From assembly GCA_039602395.1 (NCBI GenBank), contig JBCNJP010000027.1:40144986-40208985 (forward strand): a stretch of 64,000 bases of DNA, read 5' to 3'. The stretch is from Deinandra increscens subsp. villosa. Lineage: Eukaryota > Streptophyta > Magnoliopsida > Asterales > Asteraceae. Position 1 is the stretch's first letter; each line of letters starts with the position of its first letter. Position numbers and translations under genes: made by a program. This document shows positions 32,798-43,226 of this stretch, in pieces. Under the pieces are notes generated by a model. That model saw only the letters and a program-made list of their open reading frames with translations. It did no database searches and had not been told where the DNA came from.

Positions 32798-34789
32798 AAC
32801 ATCCCCACACTGACTCTTTTTTCATCCTTGAAAAATACTGCAATGGAATCATAACCAGGAAATTGATTTCTAACAACTCACAACTTTCCAGTTTATACTT
32901 TACATAGTCTACTTACATCCCGGTAGCAATTATCGGTATTTCGATCCGATTAAACCCAATCACTGACCTTTGAGCCCCCAAGGTGTTTATAATTTACCGG
33001 TTATAGTTCAGTCTGCCTATGTGTCCCACTCTAGAAAGATCAAGTTCAACCTAATCCCAAATCATATTCAGTCCAAGTAAAGGTTCATAATGATTTAAGT
33101 TTTAGATTTTCACCACCCCATTTAAACTAGATACAAAGATGCCCAAAGAATGATGGAATTTAATGGAATGCGAACTTTTGAGCATTTATTTTCTAATCTA
33201 ATATATATATTTTTTTCTTTTTCTTTTTTTTTCTATTTTTTCATTTTATTTGTATTTTTATTTTTTATTTTATTTATTTTATTGGTCAATTTTAACTAAG
33301 ATTACCAACGAGCATCATCAGAGACATTCTTTTCGAGATGTTATCCCCAAAATCATACGTGAGTAATTTGCCCGCGAGATCCAGAACATCATCAGAGGCA
33401 CTCACCATGTGATACTATCCTTAGTTTGTACATGAGTATTTTGTCCTTTCACTCTAAAGTATTAACCAATTTATTTATTACCTAATATGCTCATGATGGA
33501 AAAATGGGGCGCCACCGCTTTGGTGTGCCAGGTTATTCTAAGGACATAGAAGTATCTAGCCTAAAGTGGTCTCTTTCCTCCTAATCATCAGTTTCAGTAT
33601 TCCTATTACTCCTAAAATGGGAACCCACTAACAGACTGATTAATTACATATTTATACAACAATAAACACAATGGGATAATCAAGCCTTACTAAGTCAGCT
33701 GGGACTACCAATACATCACTAGCCAAGAATGTTTTCAACTTTTAATATATTTATTTAACATTTAAGCACATAATTAGAAAACCAAATCCTGATTGTACTA
33801 TCATCTTCCATTTAATTGCAGCTAGATTCTCAGACATTTTTGAACAATTTTTCAATTTTTTTTCTTTACAAACTAACTAATTCTAAAACACACTAAAATA
33901 AAAATAAGACGCAAGGCTTCCCATCCCCACACTTGAATCACACATTGTCCCTAATGTGGAATGGAAATAAAACAAAGCAGAAATAAAATTAAAAACACAC
34001 ACGAACGATAAAAAAATAAAAAAATAAATAAAAATGCAACAAAAAGTAAAAGAAAAGAACAAAAACCGGAACAAACTCCCCCGATTATTGATTTGGATGA
34101 ATGGAAGGCGAGCTCGTATCCGCAGGTCCTCCACTGAAGTTTATGAGAATCCTTATGCGCAAATATCATCGGACCTGTAATAATAGACGAAAACAAACAC
34201 ACTCGACGAAAATAACATTAATCACGAACAAGAAAAAATAAATAAGATCAAAAATAACATAAAAATAAGTTGAAACGTGTCACCTACAACTACAGAGACT
34301 CAGAACATGGACCGCAAACAAACCGGAATAAACTCGGCAAACAAGAAATAAGAAAAATATTAAAATAAAAAAATTCATGATTTACCTCCTCTAGGCGTAT
34401 CGCCTAGACCCTTGGTAATCCCAAGCGATACGCCTAGGACTACTAGTAACCGGATCCCGCTTGCAACTTCCATGCGTATCGCCGACCACCAACCATCCAC
34501 TAAGCAATACGCGTAAACCGTGATTTCCAGGGAATTTTTGGAATTTGACCCCAAAAATTTTCTATCTCTTTTGCTCTCCACTCCAGGCCTCTTTGGTCGA
34601 ATTTTTTTCAGCAGGCCTGCAAATCAGACCTGAACACTTTCTCCTCTCATTCCAATGATCGTGAGCCTTCCGAATCACCTGCGAACACAAAAAAAACACA
34701 AAACGGAAAAGACGCAAAAACACGAAAACACAAATTTGCAGAAAATAAAAGACAAAACTATAAAATATACAACCCAGGCACTTAATCAA
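32798..34789. other. 3' untranslated region of Athila-like element
   Basis: AT-rich, no coding frame I trust. Repeats the phrase TCCCCACACTTGAATCACAC-type (33925) and the motif GCGTATCGC/GCGATACGC at 34385-34520, also present in its LTR. Confidence 0.5.
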
Positions 34790-36205
34790 TTAGCACAAAA
34801 CATCAAAACAACCTCCCAAACCATCCGGAGGCTTTGATTTCACATCTTTAACTGCAAAATCACCGATTTTCACCCGGTTTCTATCCATCCAACCACCTAC
34901 CAACTTCCTAATCCATAAAGCAACCAACTTTAGTAACTCCAACGAGTTTTTAACCTTCCAATGCTTATAACGATCCGGTAGAAAATTAATTTTCTCTAGA
35001 AAACTCAAAGCCGGGTCATTCTCACTAACAACCACTTTCAACCTCCCCACACTTGGCGTAAGCACTATCCTATCCTCACCTTCACCTATATCACCAAGTG
35101 TGGCTCTCCTACAACTACTCTCAACCACCAACATCTCTCCAACTACCAATTCACTCCCGGGTTCTAATAACGGGTCAAAAATCTCATTTTTATCAACTAA
35201 CTCCTCTAACCCCCCGGGATCTTCCCCACACTAACTGTCAACAACCGGTTCACCCTCCAACCTATTTCCAACTACCAAATCTTCACCTGTGACATAACTA
35301 ACACAACTATCCACCATAGACATGAAAGATCCTAAAAAGTACACGGATTCGTTGCTCTTGTCACTCGACCTACCAACCCTAAACTCAACCGACTCGTTCT
35401 CTACTCTCAAGGTGATGGTGCCCGCAAACACATCAACTAACGCCCGGGCAGTCCTAAGGAAAGGCCTACCTAGAATCAATGGGCACCTCACATCATAATC
35501 ACTATCCACAACCACAAAGTCTATAGGGAATAAAAACTTGTCAATCTTCACTAGCACATTTTCCACTATTCCTTTGGGCTTAACTACCGACCTATCTGCT
35601 AAGGAAATTATCATCCTAGTCGGCGCTAATTCTCCTAACCCTGGCATGACATTAATACTAGCACCTAAATCAGCTAAAGCATGAGTAACAGATGAACTAC
35701 CGAACACACAAGGAATTATAAAAGTTCCAGGATCATTTAATTTTTCAGGCAATCTATTCTGTACTACAGCTGAACAATTAGCATCAAGGGTTATATCAGA
35801 CAAAGCTTCAAGTTTCTTTTTATTGCATAACATATCTTTCAAAAATTTAGCATACTTAGGCATTTTATTTATAACTTCAGTGAACGGTAATGTAATCCTA
35901 AGCTGCCTAAGAATGTCAAGAAACTGACCATATTCATGCGCATTTTTCTGTTGAATTAAATGTTCACGATAGGGAACATGCTTCAGGTCATCAGCTGTGA
36001 TCGGTTTACTTGGGAATCTCACTTTCTTCTTCTCTTTTGCCGCCTCCCACTTCATCTGTTTCTCTCCAGCTGGCGGTTTCTTCAGTACCTTAGCCTCGAC
36101 GTTTGGTGCGGTACTTGCTGGCCTTACGCTCTCGTGCACCCTCCCGTCAGGCGTCTCAAACTCGATCTCCTCATCAACTGGCTCCTCCTCAACGACCGCC
36201 GGTGA
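34790..36205 (-). pseudogene. gag C-terminus plus aspartic protease of Athila-like element, 5' cut by LTR insertion
   Basis: Minus-strand frame entering at 36205. Residues with KVRFPSKPITADDLKH...YGQFLDILRQLRITLPF...MPKYAKFLKDML match Athila-type gag C-termini. The protease follows: THALADLGASINVMP (Asp-Leu-Gly replaces the common Asp-Ser/Thr-Gly, as usual in Athila), then LADRSVVKPKGIVENVLVKI and LILGRPFLRTARALVDV. About ten residues normally after INVMP are missing. TAG at 35231-35233 ends the first part; the same frame resumes and stays open to 34790. No RT or integrase follows, so the element is a non-autonomous derivative. The frame is joined at 36206 to the neighbouring LTR, which supplies an ATG at 36283. 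Confidence 0.75.
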
Positions 36206-37798
36206 TGTCACACCCCCAAAAATCCCACGCGCGACAACGCGCCGCAGGGAGCGTGACAAACCAGGATCGAACACATTAGCCATACGAACAGTCTATATGC
36301 AATGTAAAAGTAAAACCAGAGTAAATGTGTTTTTAAATGCGGAAGCGTAATCGACAAAGTTGTAATAATTGTTCAAGCGCCAAAACATGCGCAAACCAAA
36401 AGTTAATAAGTTCGATAAAGAAATAAGTCTATGATGCATGCATGGTAATAGTAATCCTTATGTGGTGCATCCTAGCTCTTGGCAGACAATCCAGTTTAGC
36501 GACCTGAGATATAACATGCTAAAGTGTCAACACAATGGTTGGTGAGTTCACAGGTTTATCAGTTCAATAACATTTCAAGTTCAGTTTAAGATTGACCGTT
36601 CAATAACGTCAAGTTGTAAGAGCATAATCACTAATATATATCAAATAGCTAGCTAGGCTATATACATGAAACTTCGCACGTTGATGGTCACCGAAGCTAA
36701 CAGTTGTTTACAGTTTGCCTTGTTGTGTTTAGGACGAATATAACACCCGTTCGATATCCAATCGTGTCAGCGCGACTGACCCGGGTGGGGTTTGTCAGAC
36801 CCAGTAGTACTACAATATATTTCCCGCTATCGTCATTAATACTAACGGTACCATAGGAAGGACTTTGTTGTATAGTGTGCTACAAGTACTTCAAGTGATA
36901 TATAAAAGTCTAATTATCTCAGTTGTATAAATCATGCATGTTAATCTCCCCCAAAAGGATTAAAACAGTAAAATGGGGCCGTGAAACTCACCTTAGGTTG
37001 CTCAGCAAAGTTTCCAGACAAACAGTTAATTCAAGTAGCAAGAACGAGTCTTGTGCAAGCAATCAATCACCTAACGAGCATACGAGTATAAGTGTGTGTT
37101 CTAAACTATTAAATCTAACGTAAACGATAAAAACGAAGGATCGTGAAGTCCGGAATAAGTCGAGGATGGCACGTGTGCCAAATCCGAGCGAATATCGAAA
37201 TAACGCGAGAAAATCCAATATATATCTTAATATATATTTTCTAAGTAAATACATATATATTATATATATATTTAAATAAATGTTCAAGTGACGTTAATAA
37301 TAAAGTCTTCAACAAGTATATATATATATACATAAATATGTTAAATCCAATGATTTAAATATTTATTTTGAAAAGAAACAACAATTTATGGTGAAACATA
37401 ATCTAAAACCGAGTATTTCGTGTTTCTAATCAAAACAACGCTTTTTAATAGTTTCCTAAAAACATTTAATGTTTACACAAAATATTATTTTGTTTCAATC
37501 CAACGTCTTGTATATATATATATAAAATAGTTTACACAATGAATATATATATCTATTTATCCTTTTTAGATAAACCCAAAGTTTTATATCAATAAATATA
37601 TATACATGGATGTATAAATAAAAACTATATTTTTAATTTAAATTGACAATTTAAACATGTTTTACAACTAAAATTATGGTGTACGAGTTTTAACATCTCA
37701 AATATATTTTTACGGGTTTTAGGTGTGTCATGGGATGACTTTGGTACAAAATCTAGTGTTCAAAAGCTTGTACGAATGTAAAAACAATAAAAACAGCA

Positions 37799-37870
37799 CA
37801 TATGGGGGTCCTAAGGTTCGAACCCGAGACCTTAGTGTTACGACACCGAGTACAGACCACTCGGCCAAGG
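37799..37870 (-). other. tRNA-like module 1 (box A + box B)
   Basis: Minus strand: TGGCCGAGTGGTC (box A) and, 45 bp on, GGTTCGAACC (box B), spacing as in tRNA-Ser/Leu-like genes. The acceptor stem pairs poorly, so it is not called a functional tRNA. Confidence 0.5.
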
Positions 37871-37961
37871 GTCTGTTGGTGTCAAATTCCGGGTCGAAAT
37901 GTATTTATGTATCAGTTGCGAGCGGAAAACAGGTTAAAGAAAATCAACTAAAAAAGAATGA

Positions 37962-38032
37962 TGGCGCCGGGACTCGAACCCGCGCCCCTCGCGTACAAAC
38001 CCAGAACCCAAACCGCTGTGCCAGATTGGCGT
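37962..38032 (-). other. tRNA-like module 2 (box A + box B)
   Basis: Minus strand: TGGCACAGCGG (box A) and GGTTCGAGTCC (exact box B consensus), ending CCCGGCGCCA. 160 bp from module 1 and the same strand. A pseudo-tRNA or SINE head inside the LTR. Confidence 0.5.
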
Positions 38033-38357
38033 CTAGTGTAACAACCCGATCCCAGATGTTATAACCCATACCCGTCCGACTTCATCTTCTCCATTAAAGA
38101 ATTCCGGTGATCGGAACCCTAGTTCCGGTCGCCGGAAAATCGTGAAACTCGAATTAAACCCAGTTAAAGACGCGATTAACAAGAGAAGACATTTACCTCG
38201 TGTCGGAGATCGAATACAATGAGTTTTAAGTCCCGAAACGAATCCGAACTTAACCGCAAACTTCGAGCACAATCACGAAACTCAAATATGATCGGTTCTG
38301 GTTGCTCCTCAGGGACAGACGATCACAGGGGTGTGTCGAATGATGGTAAACAATGGC

Positions 38358-38857
38358 NNNNNNNNNNNNNNNNNNNNNNNNNNNNNNNNNNNNNNNNNNN
38401 NNNNNNNNNNNNNNNNNNNNNNNNNNNNNNNNNNNNNNNNNNNNNNNNNNNNNNNNNNNNNNNNNNNNNNNNNNNNNNNNNNNNNNNNNNNNNNNNNNNN
38501 NNNNNNNNNNNNNNNNNNNNNNNNNNNNNNNNNNNNNNNNNNNNNNNNNNNNNNNNNNNNNNNNNNNNNNNNNNNNNNNNNNNNNNNNNNNNNNNNNNNN
38601 NNNNNNNNNNNNNNNNNNNNNNNNNNNNNNNNNNNNNNNNNNNNNNNNNNNNNNNNNNNNNNNNNNNNNNNNNNNNNNNNNNNNNNNNNNNNNNNNNNNN
38701 NNNNNNNNNNNNNNNNNNNNNNNNNNNNNNNNNNNNNNNNNNNNNNNNNNNNNNNNNNNNNNNNNNNNNNNNNNNNNNNNNNNNNNNNNNNNNNNNNNNN
38801 NNNNNNNNNNNNNNNNNNNNNNNNNNNNNNNNNNNNNNNNNNNNNNNNNNNNNNNNN
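38358..38857. other. assembly gap of 500 N
   Basis: Exactly 500 N, a conventional placeholder, so the true size is unknown. It hides the end of one LTR and the first about 25 bp of the next. Frames across it are meaningless. Confidence 1.
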
Positions 38858-41369
38858 CGGAGTTTATACCGTTAAGGGGCGCGACTAGACCACGATCCAC
38901 AACCATAGTTACAAATACTAAACGAATCAGGGTTAGTTCAAACACAAGTTATAAATCAGAGTCTTAAATACACGCAGCGGAAATAATTATCCTGGCACTA
39001 ACCACGTGCCTTACAAATTCATTGTTTTAGAAATCCCCAAATTAAGTTAATAAAAAATAAGAGTCTTCACGTGCCATGCCAACCTCCGGTGGATACTCCT
39101 TAGCGATCTGCAAAAGTTTAAACCACGCAAGTGTCAACCTAACGGTTGGTGAGTTCACAGTGGGCTTGTCATGCATTGGCCCGGTCTCATAATCATAATT
39201 CGTGTCAAGGTATACTTACAAGTTATTTATTTGTGAAAAGCAATGCTCGTAATTAAATCTCAGTTTATAAATGGTTTGTCCGTGACCTACGTCATCGGGT
39301 ATGTACTAGTTCCGTAAAGTTAAAGGACTCAACCGATATCGCGGGTAGCTAATCCGTTGTTCCATGCTCTAAGGAAGTTTGTACCAAAGCTGACTTATTT
39401 TGTGGGGGCCGAGCCATCCCGTACGGTGCGGACCTACGTCATCGCGGCTTTTGCCTCCCCCGTGTCCTCCCCGGGACTACGGTCAAATAGGCTGATATTG
39501 TTCCTCCGTGCACTCCCCGTGCCACGGGGCGGAGTTTGTCAAACTCCAGTAGATCTACCCAACATCCCCTCGCTTTACAATTAATGGCACAATTTTAGTT
39601 GAGGACTTTTAAGTTATAAGGCATCCTTAGAAAACATGTGATATCATATGGTTCAGACTTTAACCTACACTAGCCATATTAAAACGTTTTCAGTTTTGTT
39701 TCAGAAATAGTTTGTTTAAGTCCACAAGTGTTTCCCATAAAACACTTCAGTTCATCAAGTGGGTGCCGAGCATTCCCGAGTTCTCATGTATTTGTCAGCA
39801 TTGTTTTTCGTTAAGTTGTTCGGTGTGGCCCACACGGACTCACAGTAAACGGGTTAGTGACACTCACCTTGGGTTGCACTGCTACACTTGCTAAGTATCC
39901 AAGTTATGTTTGCTTAACGAAGACCTAGAACACGTTTAGGTCTAAAGTATTAGTTTCGTGTCTAATCTTCACTAAACGTCACTATGGCCCATAACATAGC
40001 ACGTTGCAACTATGACTCGACATACCGACACACGACACCGATGGTTGATCATAAACAAGGGTTCATATAATTCAGTTATCAAGCATGTTTCATCATGGCA
40101 TAATCATGTAAGTCATGGCGTAACACTTAAGCAAATTTCACAAGTTTGGTTTTCAGGTCAGGTCTTAGTTTCGCTAGCACAGTTTCGCTAGGCAGTTTCG
40201 CTGGGTGCACGGGCAGCACTTTCGCTAGGCAATGCCCGGTGACACAGTTTCGCTAGGCTAGTTTCGCCCGAAACTGCTGACGCAGTTTCGCTAGCCTAGT
40301 TTCGCAGGGAAACTGGTTTGAACTTTCGTTCAGGTATTTCGCTCGGTAGTTTCGTTCGAGCTGGTCGGGTCAGTTTCGCTAGCGACACTATAGTTTCGCT
40401 CGACAGTGTCGCTGAATGAACAAGTAAATTCGCTGGACAATTTCGCCCAGAGAACACACAGTTTCGCTGGTCGCGAAAAACATACGGATTTGCCTAAAAA
40501 TCAACCTAACAGCTTCTGATCTTACATGCAATTCATTATTTAGCATACATAGGCATTTACCAACATAAATCAGCAAGCTTTAACACCTTAAACATGCATT
40601 TTGTCATCAAATCACCCAAAATACATATAAAACCCTAAAATGGCTAAAATAGCATAAATCTCTATCATGGCTGGATTTCATACGCAAAGTTGCTAACTTT
40701 ATGATAGATCTAGCATTCCTAAGTATTATCTCAGAAGCATACAAGTTTTCATGAAGGTTTGATCATGCTTTAAGAAGAAAACACATGGAAAAGCATAAAA
40801 CATAGTTTTGGGACTCACGTTTGATATCAAGAATCGATAGATGAGATGAGATGATGGCCTAGAGGCTGAGATCTTGGTCCTTGGGTGACTTTCTCGGCTG
40901 ACCAGGTTCCAGAGGTGTGTGTGTGTGTTTTGGAGAGAATAGTTCAACAAAATGAGGCAACTAGGGCTTTATGTTATTATATATCAGGGCCTAGTTTCGC
41001 TGGCAGTTTCGCTGGCCAGGCGAAACTGGCTCTGATCACAAGTGAGCCAACAAGCTGCCGGGCGACATTATAGTTTCGCCCGGTGGTTTCGCTGGTTACC
41101 CAAAGGTGGTCAAATTTCACATTCTAAGCAAGATAAACACGATTCACAAATTGTCATGCTATTCATAATATTAAATCATTCGTTTAAATCACATTGCACA
41201 TAATGACATCAATAAATGAACACATAACACATATGGGCGGGTTCGGTGATCAACCAAAGGACGTGGACGTATTCGGCCTAGTTAAGCATTAGTTACTAAG
41301 TTAACACTTATAACGTAAATAACGGAGTTTGTCTAACGGAAGTTAACCTTGGAATTCTCGGATGTCACA
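38858..41369 (-). repeat. 3' LTR of element B
   Basis: Copy of 46869-49382. Ends GGATGTCACA. Carries a TTTCGC array at 40180-40480 and a smaller one at 40985-41095, on either side of a TATA-like ATATATAATAAC (minus, about 40975-40985). Confidence 0.95.
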
Positions 41370-41379
41370 TCCTTCCCTT
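41370..41379 (-). promoter_or_regulatory. polypurine tract of element B
   Basis: Minus-strand AAGGGAAGGA directly before the 3' LTR TGTGACATCC; it would prime plus-strand DNA synthesis. A near copy of this junction recurs at about 41488-41500. Confidence 0.75.
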
Positions 41380-41528
41380 GTAATTGGAATTTTCGTCCCG
41401 AAAATTATTCTTGTGTCGTGGCGTTTGCAGCCTCGGCTGTCGTCGTTGCTATCGTCGCTGGGGAAAGAAAGCAAAAGTTTTTAGGGTTGTCACATCCTTC
41501 TTCCGTTAAGAAATTTTGGTCCCCAAAA

Positions 41529-43226
41529 TTAAATTATACCTTGCGTTTCCGTGGACGTTTGCTCGAACAAGTGAGGATACTTTTTCTTCATTTGATCCTC
41601 TCGCTCCCAAGTATATTCAGGTCCACGCCTTGAGTTCCATCGCACCTTGACGATCGGAATCTTGCTACGTTTGAGGGCTTTCTCCTCGCGTCCCATGATT
41701 TCTACCGGTTGCTCGATAAATCTCAAATGTTCGTCGATTTCCAATTCCTCCAGAGGAATTATTTCGATGTCTTCAGCCAGACATTTCTTTAGATTGGAAA
41801 CGTGAAACACGTTGTGAACTCCATCGAGTTCAGCAGGGAGTTGCAATCGATAGGCCACCGGGCCTACTTCCCCAATAATTTCAAACGGACCGATGTAGCG
41901 AGGATTTAACTTTCCACGCTTCCCGAAGCGTATCACTCCCTTCCAGGGAGATACCTTCAACAATACTTTGTCACCTACCTCAAACTTTAGAGGTTTTCGG
42001 CGTTTGTCGGCATAACTCTTTTGTCGATCACGCGCTGCAGCTAGCCGTTGCCTGATTTGAATAATCCGCTCGGTCATATCATGGATAACTTCCGGTCCAG
42101 TGAGCCCTTTCTCACCCGTTTCGGCCCAACACACGGGCGATCTACATTTTCTGCCATAAAGTGCTTCAAAGGGTGCTGCACCGATGCTTGAATGATAGCT
42201 ATTGTTGTAAGAGAACTCCACCAGAGGAAGGTGAGTCTCCCAATCTTTCCCAAAGTCAAGAACGCAGGCTCGGAGCATATCTTCTAAGGTTTGAATGGTT
42301 CGTTCCGATTGACCATCTGTTTGTGGGTGATAGGCTGTACTCATATCTAGTCGGGTTCCCAATGCTTCCTGCATTGATCGCCATAACCGGGAAGTAAATC
42401 GAGGATCTCGATCAGAAATGATAGTCTTAGGCACACCGTGGAGCTTCACAATTTTATCGATGTATAGCTTTGTTAATTTATCCATATTATCACTTTCCTT
42501 CATCGGAATGAAATGTGCCGATTTGGTTAATCGATCGATGACAACCCAAATCGCATCCGGTTGATTTGATCGATGAGGTAGTCCCGTTACAAAATCCATG
42601 GAGATGTCCTCCCATTTCCATTCTGGGATCTTTGGTTGTTGTAGTAAACCAGAAGGCTTTTGGTATTCAATCTTGACTCTTGAGCATGTTAAACACTTAG
42701 CCACATATCGCGCGATGTCGGCTTTCATATTCGGCCACCAATACAAACCCTTTAAATCTTGGTACATTTTATCTGATCCAGGGTGCACCGAATATCTTGA
42801 CTTGTGAGCCTCGTCCATCACGAGCTCACGGAGATTTCCAAACAATGGAACCCAGATTCTGTCATTATAGTACGTGAGTCCATCAGACTTAACTTCAGAA
42901 TGGCCATCTACACCACGCAGTGCTTCAGCTGCGAAGTTTTCTGCTTTCAGAGCTTCTCGTTGGCAGTCACGGACCCAATCCGGTAATCCTGAATGTATTG
43001 TAAGTTGAAGCGCTCGTACCCGTCGAGGCTTTTCGTACTCTTTTCTGCTTAGGGCATCTACCACCACATTTGCTTTTCCCGGATGATATTTAATGGCCAA
43101 ATCATAATCGTTCAGTAGTTCAACCCACCTTCTTTGCCGCATGTTAAGGTCTTTCTGATCAAAGATGTGCTGTAAACTTTTATGATCGGTGAATATTGTG
43201 CACTTTGTTCCATATAGGTAATGTCT
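41529..43226 (-). CDS. integrase and chromodomain part of element B polyprotein
   Basis: Continues the upstream frame after one TAG (43227-43229). The end of RNase H comes first (FTDHKSLQHIF, then YDLAIKYHPGKANVVVDALSR), then the integrase zinc domain (HPGSDKMYQDLKGLYWWP...CLTCSRVK), the core with D, D, E in SMDFVTGLP, SDRDPRF and DGQSERTIQ, the GPFEIIGEVGPVAYRL linker, and at the C-terminus a chromodomain (EIMGREEKALKRSKIPIVKV, then PEYTWEREDQMKKKYPHLF). The chromodomain is thought to steer integration to heterochromatin and places the element in the Tekay-like chromoviruses. The apparent ATG at 43142 is internal. Confidence 0.92.
   Translation of the reverse strand, partial: RHYLYGTKCTIFTDHKSLQHIFDQKDLNMRQRRWVELLNDYDLAIKYHPGKANVVVDALSRKEYEKPRRVRALQLTIHSGLPDWVRDCQREALKAENFAAEALRGVDGHSEVKSDGLTYYNDRIWVPLFGNLRELVMDEAHKSRYSVHPGSDKMYQDLKGLYWWPNMKADIARYVAKCLTCSRVKIEYQKPSGLLQQPKIPEWKWEDISMDFVTGLPHRSNQPDAIWVVIDRLTKSAHFIPMKESDNMDKLTKLYIDKIVKLHGVPKTIISDRDPRFTSRLWRSMQEALGTRLDMSTAYHPQTDGQSERTIQTLEDMLRACVLDFGKDWETHLPLVEFSYNNSYHSSIGAAPFEALYGRKCRSPVCWAETGEKGLTGPEVIHDMTERIIQIRQRLAAARDRQKSYADKRRKPLKFEVGDKVLLKVSPWKGVIRFGKRGKLNPRYIGPFEIIGEVGPVAYRLQLPAELDGVHNVFHVSNLKKCLAEDIEIIPLEELEIDEHLRFIEQPVEIMGREEKALKRSKIPIVKVRWNSRRGPEYTWEREDQMKKKYPHLFEQTSTETQGII

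Larger units (their letters stand above)
36206..38357 (-). repeat. Tekay-like LTR, truncated by assembly gap
   Basis: Starts TGTCACACCCCCAAAAATCC on the plus strand, like 46844. It shares in order ACCAGGATC, TTGGTGAGTTCAC, TTTGTCAGACCCAGTAG and CTCACCTTAGGTTGC with the Tekay LTR, but is clearly diverged. It lies inside the Athila-like gag. The far end falls in the N gap, so solo LTR versus full element cannot be decided. Confidence 0.65.

Noticed and set aside
37799..38032. Functional tRNA genes
   Set aside because: Box A and B are good but acceptor and anticodon stems do not pair well enough; recorded only as tRNA-like.
38219..38967. Open frames of up to 231 codons over 38219-38967
   Set aside because: They consist almost entirely of N from the assembly gap.
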